From Actinidia chinensis (lineage: Eukaryota; Streptophyta; Magnoliopsida; Ericales; Actinidiaceae): DNA of 15,000 bases. The notes below the pieces were generated by a model, which worked only from the letters and a program-made list of their open reading frames with translations, was not told the origin of the DNA and searched no databases. How positions within the stretch are numbered: the first letter of the stretch is position 1; every line of letters begins with the position of its first letter. This document shows, piece after piece, positions 1 to 7,579 of this stretch. The stretch covers positions 1 through 15,000 of the forward strand of contig VIGQ01002063.1 of assembly GCA_009663005.1 (NCBI GenBank), given 5' to 3'. Made by a program: the position numbers and the translations under genes.

Positions 1-966
1 CTTTTATTTAATACAATAGTCTGACGATTTATTTTTCATCATTTTCGTGTACTGGGAGTAGTTAGCCACATTTATTATCCACTAACAAGTGCACTTAGGA
101 GATTATTTAGCAAAGCATTTTAAAAAAAATATTATTTAAGACTATCTCTATTAAATTGTCTTATGTTAATAGCATTGATTTTATATTTTAGCATGTCAAA
201 ATATTATAATTTGACATATCTAGTCCAACTGTGTATTGTGTTATTTTTTTAACAGGATCACATTTTTATCCTATCTTGTGTTTATGTATTTGTATTATTT
301 TTAAAATACTCTCTCATAATGTAATTTTTTAACGCAATCATTAATAATTTAAAAATTGATACCTAACTAACTATATGTAAATGTAATAATTTAAAATTTT
401 ATTTCTTTAAAATTAATTCAAATATACATAATTATGGAGAAGGAGGAAGATGAACATAATAATTATACTCATCGTAATAACCTCATCCAACATTTTTATA
501 ATCACGACGAGAGGAACAAAATTAAATGAGTGTATTCCATATACTTAGAATGCTTTCAAATTGTACTTAATGAAATTGTTTTTATTTAATTTTTAAAAAA
601 TAGTTCATTAATTTAATCAAAATAAAATAAAATACACCTAAAATTTCTAAAAATGTATAATATGACAAATTCAGGGGAGGGAGATGGGGTAAGTCAATTC
701 TATGAAGTCAATGGGTCATTCTAAAATTTGGCACAAATATTTCCATCAAGCCAAATTATAACAAAAGTGTATTTATATTTGGGTACGATTATGAGAACAC
801 TGCTTAATTATTTTTTTTTCTGTCCATTCTGTCAATATAAATTAGCATTGATTGTGAGAGCCAATTGCTTTGGATACTCTAATAGTTCAATGTCATTTCT
901 TTTAATATCGGTACAAAAACTTTCGCATAATTGTTAAGTCTTTCCATGATCATCCTTTATAACAAG
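1..966. other. AT-rich intergenic DNA, no gene seen
   Basis: This stretch is strongly AT-rich, with many A and T runs and stop codons in all frames. The longest open frame (728-937) is composition-driven and has no recognisable domain. A purine-rich patch lies at about 437-452 and another at 673-690. I see no tRNA, no splice-bounded exon and no clear transposon end. Confidence 0.6.
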
Positions 967-1093
967 ACATGGGTGAGAATTGTATTAGTTGCTTTTACAA
1001 ATTCTGTTTGGATCAAATCTCATAATTGAATTTGCTTTCTTTTCAAAAAATGTTTGGGATGAATTAAAAGCATTTATTGTTCTTCACCCATGT
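967..1093. repeat. Imperfect fold-back repeat, MITE-like candidate
   Basis: The left arm starts with acatgggtga at 967 and the right arm ends with tcacccatgt at 1093, an inverted match of about 10 bases at the ends. Weaker complementarity continues inward, including a shared gcttttа-like block on each arm (left near 991, right near 1070). The 127-bp size and AT-rich interior resemble a very small MITE or solo fold-back. No target duplication is obvious, so a chance hairpin in AT-rich DNA remains possible. Confidence 0.3.
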
Positions 1094-1238
1094 TTATATG
1101 TTTGTGTGATATATCATTTTTTAGCAAAAAAAATAATTTTTAAAAAATTTAAGAAAATCTTTTATATTCTCTCAAAAATGTTCTTTTAAACAAATATCCA
1201 AAAAAACTAATATTTCAAAACAGAAAAAACAAATCTAT

Positions 1239-1279
1239 GAAAATTATTTGCAAATAAATTTGATAAACAAACCAAATAG
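1239..1279 (+). repeat. Dispersed repeat, copy A (partner at 2654-2694)
   Basis: About 41 bases are shared in the same orientation with 2654-2694. Both copies read gaaaat-attt-g-aaataaatttt/gataaacaaa with scattered mismatches. Copy A is preceded by an aaaacagaaaaaac block, whose reverse complement resembles the ctgttttttctgttt stretch near 2380. Both copies probably belong to one old AT-rich transposable-element family. Confidence 0.35.
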
Positions 1280-1371
1280 GGCGTGTCTCCTTTAAAAATG
1301 GATGAAAAAGAAAGAGGAAGTACATGAAATAAAGAGTTTTTTTTATAAAAAAAGTACGTATTTGCCAATCC

Positions 1372-1376
1372 AAAAA
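1372..1376 (-). terminator. Pol III T-run terminator of the tRNA-Ala-like gene
   Basis: On the minus strand five T residues begin two bases after the discriminator position of the tRNA-like sequence. RNA polymerase III normally stops at a run of four or more T directly downstream of a tRNA. Its position supports an origin as a genuine tRNA locus rather than a chance fragment. Confidence 0.5.
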
Positions 1377-1377
1377 G

Positions 1378-1456
1378 TGGAGATGCGGGGGGTTATCCGA
1401 TCCCCGTACCTCTCGCCATGCTAAGCAGCGCTATTAACATTCTGAGCTACATCCCC
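1378..1456 (-). tRNA. tRNA-Ala (AGC), degenerate or indel-damaged copy
   Basis: The reverse complement reads as a nuclear alanine tRNA. The 5' acceptor strand ggggatg pairs with catctcc, giving the G3:U70 wobble pair that is the alanine identity element, followed by discriminator A. The anticodon loop is ttagcat with anticodon AGC (plus-strand bases 1420-1422). The B-box region ggggatcg and the A-box region tagctcag are visible. The copy is 79 nt, about six longer than usual. The extra bases sit in the D arm, next to the anticodon stem, in the T loop (ggata) and in the C run of the T stem, and one C of the anticodon stem is missing. Strictly folded, the D and T arms would be abnormal. It is therefore either a tRNA pseudogene or a real tRNA read with indel errors. 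No intron is evident. Confidence 0.7.
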
Positions 1457-2230
1457 TTCAGGATTCAATGCATTTGTTAAAAATCCTTGGAAGGCCAACT
1501 TACTTGCCTTTCCATTACTCACTTCCATTCCAAAATCAAAACATCTAAAACACTAGATTCAGAAACACAACTTGTTTTAGAAGACACATCCAAATTAAGC
1601 ATTCATAATTACTTCACAAAAGTGACACTCGGTTTCTACATGCTTGTTTGATGAATGATTAAAAATTCTTCATTTCATTAAGAAAAAAAGGTTGAGAATA
1701 GGAGAATGATTTTTGCCATCAACTCAATCTCAAATGTACTCAATTTTCAAACTTGTAAAATATCTTTCTCTATGTACTTATACTTGCATATCTTCGCTAT
1801 TAAAGAATTGCTATTCTATAACTTTTCTTAAAAAGATGTAAAAAAGAAAAAAAACATGGCTTCATGAATGATTGTGGATCCAGATCACAAATTCTCTCGT
1901 TAATCCAAATAGTCATTATTAGAGTAGAGATCATTGAAAAAATTATTTATAAAAAAATAATTAGCATTGATTGATATTATAACTCATTTAGTAGAGATAA
2001 TTTAAAAAAATTATTATAAAAAATAATAGATTGATGATATTTATAACCAAGTAATTAAAAATATTGACTTAAAAATAAATGGACAGATAAATCAAAAAAA
2101 ATTATATGATAATGGGTCCTAAATATTTAATCAATTAATTTTTTACATAAATAATTATCTCAACAGACTACATAATTTGAACAAGTTTATAAGTTGAACT
2201 GTTTAAACAAATGAGGTAAGTCTCAGGTGT
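1457..2230. other. AT-rich intergenic DNA, no gene seen
   Basis: A-rich and T-rich sequence without a sustained open frame or recognisable domain. From about 1920 to 2160 it is nearly all A and T, with repeated attattataa- and aaaaaattat-like words. I see no clear element boundary. Confidence 0.55.
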
Positions 2231-2314
2231 GCCAAAATCAGAACCATTCAACTTCACTGTAAAGTTCAAAGGTCCAAAATCAAAACCACTCAACTTCACA
2301 GTAAAGTTTAAATT
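2231..2314 (+). repeat. 42-bp direct tandem duplication (two copies)
   Basis: Bases 2231-2272 and 2273-2314 are two adjacent copies of one 42-bp unit. Each contains ccaaaatca-aacca-tcaacttcac followed by gtaaagtt, and differences are few and scattered. Each unit carries an imperfect palindrome, aacttcac / gtaaagtt. The surrounding DNA is non-coding. A local duplication by slippage or unequal exchange is the simplest reading. Confidence 0.7.
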
Positions 2315-2520
2315 TAAAACTTTTGAACTACATGGTGAAATCTAAGGAAAGGAGACGTTTGATAACATTTTTATTTTTCTGTTTTTTCTGTTTATTTTAT
2401 TTTGTTAGGTTTTTTATCAAAATCGAAATTAAAAATATAGTGTGTTCACTTTTTTAAATTATTTAAAAAATATGATATATATATATTTGTGTTCACATTT
2501 TTTAAAACTATTTTAAAAAA

Positions 2521-2638
2521 AAGGTGGTGGTGGGGGCGATAGTGGTAGAAGGCGGCGGGAGGAACGGAGGGGGGTAGGGGTGGCGGGTGGTGGGCGGCGG
2601 CAAAGGGGTGGGGCGGTGCTGTGGTGGCGGTGGTGGTG
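2521..2638 (+). repeat. G-rich GGT/GGC low-complexity block, G-quadruplex-prone
   Basis: About 118 bases on the plus strand are almost free of C and T runs and contain at least eight runs of three or more G, including one of six and several of four. The block is abruptly bounded by A runs on both sides in otherwise AT-rich DNA. GGT and GGC triplets recur, which yields proline/alanine/histidine-rich open frames on the minus strand; these are treated as composition artefacts. The base pattern is compatible with a G-quadruplex on the plus strand. Confidence 0.7.
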
Positions 2639-2653
2639 AAAAAAAATTTAGTT

Positions 2654-2694
2654 GAAAATAATTTGTAAATAAATTTTGTAAACAAAACAAAAAT
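2654..2694 (+). repeat. Dispersed repeat, copy B (partner at 1239-1279)
   Basis: This is the second copy of the 41-base AT-rich word described at 1239-1279, immediately downstream of the G-rich block. Its presence beside a different left neighbour suggests that it is an element terminus rather than a local duplication. Confidence 0.35.
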
Positions 2695-2857
2695 ATCATT
2701 TTGTTATTTTCACTATTTTTAAAAATAGTGGTAGTAATTTTGCTTTATTTATAATTATAAGTAATAATTTTTGAGGGATTTGGATGTGGTAAAAGGTGGG
2801 GGAGAGGGAGGTATATTTGAGGGAGGTGGAGAGCTAGAAGAAGCTATCCTTGACGGT

Positions 2858-2888
2858 CATACACATACACATACACATACACATACAC
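2858..2888 (+). repeat. (ACACAT)n microsatellite
   Basis: About five tandem copies of acacat are followed by a short gcatatatata tail. This is a simple sequence repeat in non-coding DNA and would be expected to vary in length between individuals. Confidence 0.9.
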
Positions 2889-3200
2889 GCATATATATAA
2901 CTGACACTCACGTTATAAGACGGTTATCAGCAGTTGTGAATGACTAGTTTTGATATAAAAATGTATGAGTTTAGTTTAAAAAACTATCTATGCCAAACTA
3001 AGTTGTAGAGCATCCAACTAGCTGATAGTAAAGACTCCGTATTTTTGATCAATAAAAAAGACTGCCTACGCATAATTTTATGGCCCTTAGGTCATGTTGA
3101 TAATTGTGATAGAATTGTAGGATATAAGATTAGTAATGAGGTGTGTTAGATTGGGATTGATAATGAGTAGGGAGTAATAATGAGGGGGCAATAGTCTGAC

Positions 3201-3484
3201 CGGGGTGTTTGGTTTGCAAGGGATTAGACAGTGGGATTAGTAAATATCAAGGATATGTGGCAATAGTGTCCAAAAAATCATGAAATTTTCATAAAAATTT
3301 CATATTTACCTTTAATTATACAAATATACAAATATCAAGGTAAAAATGTCAAATTTGAGGCCTAGGAGTAGGGGGGATTGTTAATCCCACCACCCCCCAG
3401 GTGGGATTAGCAATACACAAATTGGAGGATTATAGTCAGCGCGGGCTATTAGTCCGGGCCACCATTCCAAAAACCAAACAACCG
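3201..3484. mobile_element. MITE-like element with GTTTGGTTT terminal inverted repeats
   Basis: The left end reads cggggtgtttggtttgcaag. The right end, on the opposite strand, reads gcggttgtttggttttt. The shared core tgtttggttt is ten bases and perfect. Ends of the form GGG(N)TGTTTGGTT are typical of plant Tourist/PIF-Harbinger and some other MITE groups. The interior is AT-rich, has repeated gggattag words and contains a strong hairpin at 3377-3414. It has no coding capacity. No TTA/TAA three-base duplication is visible at these exact ends, so superfamily assignment is inference. A relation to the Harbinger genes downstream is possible but unproven. Confidence 0.45.
3377..3414. repeat. Strong hairpin inside the MITE-like element
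   Basis: The arms attgttaatcccacc (3377-3391) and ggtgggattagcaat (3400-3414) are inverted complements with one mismatch in 15, separated by an eight-base C-rich loop. Confidence 0.8.
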
Positions 3485-3741
3485 CACTTAAGGGCACCAA
3501 CGGATTACTCAATCCAATCTCACCCCCATCCACACTTACAGCATGTTTGGCGTTTGGAGTTGATCCTGGAGTTGTTATCTCCTCATTTTTTCTCCCTTGT
3601 GGCCCCCTCTCCAGTGTTTGGGAAACTTTCTTCTTCCCTGATTCTTCTTCAATGGCCTTCGAAACTCCCTACACAGGTGGATCGGAAACGACAGGGTTAC
3701 CCCCGTCCGTGGTGTGAAGCGGTTAGTAGCGTGGTGAGGAA

Positions 3742-3936
3742 ATGGACCACTGCGCCCTCATTTGCTGGCTTGATGATTACGGTTTTAGCCATCGGTCCCC
3801 CTTTTTTCAGGTAAGTAGACAATTGTTACACACTTTTACCGAGCAAACGAGAGAAGAGAGGAGCGAGGAGGTCACGATTTGCATCGTAGTGATCAGGCTA
3901 ACGCCACAACATCCACCTCATCTTCCTCTTAACTTA
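3742..3936 (+). other. Possible coding exon of unknown product, before a splice donor
   Basis: The frame from ATG 3742 starts MDHCALICWLDDYGF and stays open past 3936. It is followed by ag|gtatgtg, a good plant 5' splice site at about 3937. The base composition is clearly richer in GC than the flanks, which is unusual in this window outside transposon genes. A second donor-like ag|gtaagt lies at about 3809. I do not recognise the protein. It may be a 5' exon of the downstream PIF/Harbinger transposase unit, with the hAT element then lying inside its first intron. It may also be transcribed leader sequence, or chance. If translated, it is small and has no signal peptide or clear domain. Confidence 0.3.
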
Positions 3937-4017
3937 GGTATGTGTGTGGCTTGTAAATCTTCATCTGTTATTCTGGTTCGAAAGTTGTTGTACGCCATAA
4001 TGCAACATGCTTTCTGA

Positions 4018-4557
4018 TTTTGCCCTAATCCATGATTTTTTGATTGATTCCTTATATTGTTTAATTTGGTACAAATTTGGCCAAAATATCATATTTATCC
4101 AATTTTTTGGGTGGCCCTAATTGTGATTGTGCCCTAAGATTGCACTGGTGCATCTTGAGCCCTAAATTGTTGGAGTAGTTCAAAAAATTTGAACTTCACA
4201 ATCTGGTTCATGTGATCCTTTAAAATAAAAATACAATTATTTGTTAAAGCAAACAGTGCCACCGTGTGAGGCTGGAAAGTTTATGTAACGTTTTTAGTCA
4301 TGGTACTGTTGTTAGGTGAAAAATGATCAGGATGAATTCTTTTGCAATTGGTCAAAATGGATCAAACGTGAAAAGGAAAGCGAAGAAAGAAGTATGTTTG
4401 GTGGGTTGAAATTTTTTTGACCAATCAAATTTAATTCCTCTAACTCCACTTTTGAGGATGGAGAAAAGTTGGTCCATTTTGTTGTGTTCATCGAAAAATT
4501 GTATGTATTTTTGTACTGTAGTTGTGGAATTGAGTTTTTTTTCCATAGAAAAGTATG
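4018..4557. other. Non-coding stretch, no gene seen
   Basis: T-rich, intron-like sequence with several 'gccctaa' words (near 4021, 4111, 4131, 4160). It has no sustained codon pattern. Short minus-strand frames at 4327-4566 run through repeat-flank sequence and show no domain. Confidence 0.5.
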
Positions 4558-4565
4558 GTTATGCA
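4558..4565 (+). repeat. 8-bp target site duplication (left), hAT element
   Basis: The sequence gttatgca lies directly before the element and is repeated exactly at 5052-5059 directly after it. Eight-base duplications are characteristic of hAT transposition. Confidence 0.85.
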
Positions 4566-5051
4566 TGGGCTGTCCATCGGTCGGGTTCGGGTCGGGTTAT
4601 CCCGACCGATAAAAGTCGGGGTTGAAAATGAAAATATTCTCACCCGAACCCGACCGACTATTCTAGTCCGGGTCGGGTCGGGTGGAGAAATTCCTAAACA
4701 TAACCTATTATTGAAAAATATAAACACATATAAAAAATCTATTAGAGATAATGATGGCCGACGAGTGGAAAGTAAAAATATATAGGAGACATGACCAATT
4801 TTAGCAAAATAATAGAAAAAAATAGTATAGAAAAAGTATTATATAAATTTAAAAAATAAAAGAATTACAGGAATTTGGTGGTCGGGTAGGGTCGGGTCAC
4901 CCGATACTTATATAATCACTCGAACCGACCCGAAAAATAAAAAATTAGAATGCCACCCGAACCCGACCCGACATTGTAAATCGGGTCGGTTGGGTCGGGT
5001 CGGGTTTTTCAAATCGGGTTGGGTCGGAATAAAACTTTTGGAAAGGCCCTA
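4566..5051. mobile_element. Non-autonomous hAT element (MITE), complete, 486 bp
   Basis: The left end is TGGGCTGTCC. The right end read on the other strand is TAGGGCCTTTCC; the two match with small gaps, and TAGGGCTGTCC-like ends are typical of plant hAT elements. Perfect eight-base duplications flank it. Both subterminal regions are crowded with GGGTC/GGGTT-type words in both orientations (about 4577-4617, 4641-4683, 4881-5030), including a perfect 7-bp-arm hairpin at 4590-4607. In hAT elements such subterminal repeats bind the transposase. The middle (about 4690-4870) is AT-rich with no open frame, so it would depend on a transposase supplied elsewhere. Open frames crossing it on both strands are by-products of the repeated GGGTC words. 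Confidence 0.9.
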
Positions 5052-5059
5052 GTTATGCA
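5052..5059 (+). repeat. 8-bp target site duplication (right), hAT element
   Basis: An exact second copy of gttatgca. The lack of any mismatch suggests a fairly recent insertion relative to the surrounding decayed elements. Confidence 0.85.
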
Positions 5060-5139
5060 TTATGTGGTTTTTTTTATGTATTTTTGGGCCTGTGATTATA
5101 TTAGTTTTTTGTTGATTTTTGTTTAAAATTTTTTCTGGT

Positions 5140-5315
5140 TAGGGGATGGCAATGAGGCGGGCGATTTAGGTTTTATAAAACCCATACCGAACTTGTTATA
5201 CACTTAAAAAAATCACCTTGATCGGAACTGGCATATTTTGTTTTATATTTTCACACTCAACCCTGCAGAGTCTTCTGACTACACACTACGCCCTGCCCCT
5301 GCAATATGTTTTATT
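5140..5315 (+). mobile_element. Second hAT-like terminus, element end not found
   Basis: The sequence from 5140 reads taggggatggcaatgaggcg, very close to the TAGGGGTGGCAATG-type ends of plant hAT elements. A gttttataaaaccc palindrome and degraded accga/cctgc words follow, as expected for decayed copies of the GGGTC/GACCC subterminal repeats. It lies about 90 bp beyond the complete hAT element. No matching right end (ending gccatcccct) was found downstream, so it is probably a truncated or old copy. Confidence 0.4.
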
Positions 5316-6170
5316 AATAAATTGAAAAAATTTATTTAAATAGTTACAAACCGAACCTAAAATGCTTAGATTAGTGATTTTCATATTTATTTATTATATT
5401 AATTTTTTTCTTTTTGTCTTTATTAGGAAAATTATATAATTTCCTACTTTTACTTAAAATGCTTTCACTACATAAAAGGACATTTTAATAAATTAAACTC
5501 TAACAAAGACAAAACATAAAGTGTAATTGATAATTGATAGTGTATAAATCATTAGTCAATACTTTTCTATAATAAATATAGATATACTAGTGTTATAGTA
5601 TACAAGCCTAATGGGTATAATTATTGGTTAGTTGATTCTTTGATAGTTAGTTTGTTGCCTCATAATTTAGAGGTATTGCTTGTTTTTGCCCTATAGAGGG
5701 AGAGCCTATATTTTGGCCTCGTTTATAGAGGTTATTTGGTTGGTTTTAGATTTGTATTGTAATCTTTGACTTTTGGCTCTAATTTTTTTTTTTGTCCTCA
5801 TGTTTGTTTCCTATGATGTCCAGTGAGATTTTCTATCCTTTCATCATATCTCTTTATGTACCCGCTTCAAAAAAAGAGATGTGAAAACAATTGATGTTCC
5901 AAGCAACTTCACCGTAGAATAGATTGACATCCATTGTTTGATTTGTATATCAGTACACCCAGGAATGGTAGACTAACATATGTGAACGAAGAAAGAAGCG
6001 GGGACCGTGATGTGTGATAGCAGTGATGTGTGTCATGAGGACTTGCAATACTGTCTTCAAAGGTACATGTTCATTAGGGAATCATTGGTGCAAAGGATAG
6101 GAACTAGTCCTATATTCCGTTGATGTGAAATCCAAATGGTACCAACAACAAATGGACCTCACTTAATAGG
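5316..6170. other. AT-rich non-coding stretch upstream of Harbinger transposase
   Basis: Up to about 5600 the sequence is AT-rich with no open frame. From about 5640 to 5870 it is T-rich, with three agagg-containing words (5670, 5695, 5726), a T run and a final cttcaaaaaaag, which resembles the 3' end of a retroposon. I could not identify a family. From about 5990 composition shifts toward coding-like, and part of this may be the N-terminal end of the transposase, but no motif is clear before about 6230. Confidence 0.4.
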
Positions 6171-6503
6171 TAGTACAATCGGAGATGACACAACTGCACG
6201 ACCAATTGAGGGAGTTAATAGGCATAATTCATGAGGTTTGTGCCATTTACTCATGCCAAGAGGATTACAAACTCTAGGGAGGTGGGTGTGTTGCGGAGAA
6301 AGTTGCGATATTGTATGGATCCTATGCACTCGACGAATAATAGGCGTACGAAAGTGTCAGTTCATCAGATCGGGTGATGAAACGATAAGAGGCATTTCAA
6401 TGCAGTTTTGTTGGCGGTATTGGCATTCACGGATGGGTTGTGGTTTCAATCCCGAAAACCTGTGATCCCCAATGACCCCGAGATAGGTGGAAGTGGGTTT
6501 GAG

Positions 6504-6577
6504 GTAAAGCCCTTTATTAATTATGGTTAATATTCACTTGCACTTTTAATTACATAAATAATAACTTTATTTTCTAG
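6504..6577 (+). other. Intron 1 of the Harbinger transposase
   Basis: Donor gag|gtaaag and acceptor ttttctag| bound 74 AT-rich bases. The upstream exon ends in a WKW-F-E motif (after one extra G) and the downstream exon resumes with NCLGALD, so splicing places the conserved sequence before the first catalytic aspartate back together. The intron is short and T-rich, as plant introns are. Confidence 0.7.
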
Positions 6578-6817
6578 TCATAGAATTGTCTAGGGGCTTT
6601 AGACAGGTACCTTCATACGGTCACTCCCCCCGGCTGAAAAGAAGGCACGCGTATTAGGTCAAGAAAGGGGGATTTATGCAACAAATGTGTTAGGTGTATG
6701 TAGCGACATATACGATTCCAGTATATGCCTTGTCGGTTTTTGGAAGGTTCCGCTACAGATCGAGAGTGCTTGCTAATGGCATTGGTCAGGCCATTACGGG
6801 TTGAAAAATTCCACAAG

Positions 6818-6912
6818 GTATTGTGAGTACAAACATTTCACACAAATTTGAATCGTTAAAAATATAATTTATGTATCAATATACTCCACGTACTCCTGAA
6901 TGGCATTTTTAG
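6818..6912 (+). other. Intron 2 of the Harbinger transposase
   Basis: The exon before it ends near 'aattccacaag', the usual I-P-x-G region. AT-rich sequence follows and ends in catttttag| at 6912, after which the second aspartate motif begins. The donor may be GT at 6818 or the better-looking gtgagt at 6823, so the left edge is uncertain by five bases. Confidence 0.55.
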
Positions 6913-7579
6913 TCGTTTCTACCTTGTGATTGCCGGTTTACAATAATGGACAGGGATTATTAGCACCGTATATAGGTCTCAAAGATATCACATAACATTT
7001 GGAGCAAGGACACTTGCTCAAAGTAGAGAAGAGGAATTCAACAGAATCACTCCGCGGAACGAAATGTTGTGAGAGATGCTTGTGGGTTCTTAAAATGAGA
7101 TGGGGAATTTGAGATCTTACTCTTACTACCCAATAAGTGTGGAGGGGGGTCTCAATGTCGCATTGTCACTGCATGTTGTCTTATCCATAATTCATAAGCG
7201 AGAAAGGTCTATCGATCCGTTGAAACATAAGTACGATATGTGGGAGCTAATAACATGGCATAATTACCCCTGAAGATTCAGAAGATCACATTACACAGTC
7301 GATACAACAAATGAGTGGACTCAAATGAGGGATAATTGGCAACACAAATGGACCGAATTCTTAGCTACACAGGGGGGTGGCCAATAAGTAGTACCATGGG
7401 GGTGACAAACGAATTTGATCATATGGAAGTGTTTTTTATGATTGAACTTTTATGGATGGGTGGAGGTTGTGGCCACTTAATGGTTAATTACGTGTGGTTT
7501 TAGTTTTAATCATATTTGTAGACTTGGATTTGTTATGCAAATTGTAACTACTTCTTACACATCAGAGTTAACAAACTGA

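Larger units (their letters stand above)
2352..2735. mobile_element. Possible AT-rich non-autonomous element with G-rich core
   Basis: The left side, near 2357, reads gtttgataacattttt followed by a T-rich tract with ctgtttttt words. The right side contains aaacaaaac and an aatatcattttgttatttt stretch whose complement faintly mirrors the left end. T-rich left arm, A-rich right arm and a GataAcattTt-like end are common in plant MITE-type families. The match between the ends is weak, no target duplication was found, and the core is the G-rich block described separately. It could equally be unrelated AT-rich flanks. Confidence 0.25.
3095..3545. repeat. Subterminal inverted repeat region around a MITE core
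   Basis: Left of the core lie repeated gattag-taatgag / gattgataatgagtaggg words (about 3134-3185). On the right, about 3504-3531, is ggattactcaatccaatctc, whose reverse complement resembles them. The outer arms therefore face each other across the inner TIR pair at 3201 and 3484. The outer repeats may be subterminal repeats of one larger MITE, or an older element into which the inner one inserted. I could not fix the outermost ends or a target duplication. Confidence 0.35.
6175..7387 (+). pseudogene. PIF/Harbinger DDE transposase (ALP1-like), frameshifted
   Basis: This is the DDE_4-type transposase that cuts and rejoins PIF/Harbinger elements in the nucleus. Readable pieces in order: LCHLLMPRGLQTL (about 6237) and EKVAI near 6296 from the N-terminal helical region; [10 protein letters not shown] (about 6358) then [13 protein letters not shown] in the next frame; [13 protein letters not shown]; the first catalytic aspartate in GALD (6602-6604); ATNVLGVC (about 6680); a YLV-AG motif at about 6920 where the second aspartate codon has lost one base; GIISTVYRSQRYHITFG-like sequence; and NVV-ER with the catalytic glutamate at 7071-7073, then VLKMRWGI. 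The C-terminus [14 protein letters not shown] runs in one frame to TAA at 7385. Two introns sit at expected positions. At least seven frame changes and in-frame stops prevent translation as read. The start is not resolvable, and an upstream exon (3742) is possible. The partner Myb-like gene follows downstream on the same strand. Confidence 0.85.

Noticed and set aside
728..1189. Two short plus-strand open frames with hydrophobic, lysine-rich products
   Set aside because: AT-rich DNA yields such F/I/K/L-rich frames by chance. No motif, no splice or promoter support, and one crosses the fold-back repeat.
2446..2699. Two minus-strand proline/alanine/histidine-rich open frames
   Set aside because: They are the complement of the G-rich low-complexity block with AT-rich tails. 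There is no domain and the reading is explained by base composition.
3401..3814. 137-codon plus-strand open frame
   Set aside because: It starts inside the MITE-like element and crosses its right end into other sequence, with no recognisable domain. The frame starting at 3742 looks slightly more gene-like.
4488..4785. Open frames on both strands over the hAT left end
   Set aside because: They arise from repeated GGGTC/GACCC words, giving arginine-threonine repeats on both strands. The element is non-coding.
4577..5030. Clustered GGGTC repeats as a CRISPR-like or satellite array
   Set aside because: Units are short, irregular and occur in both orientations at the two ends of a transposon with target duplications. 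They are hAT subterminal repeats in a plant genome.
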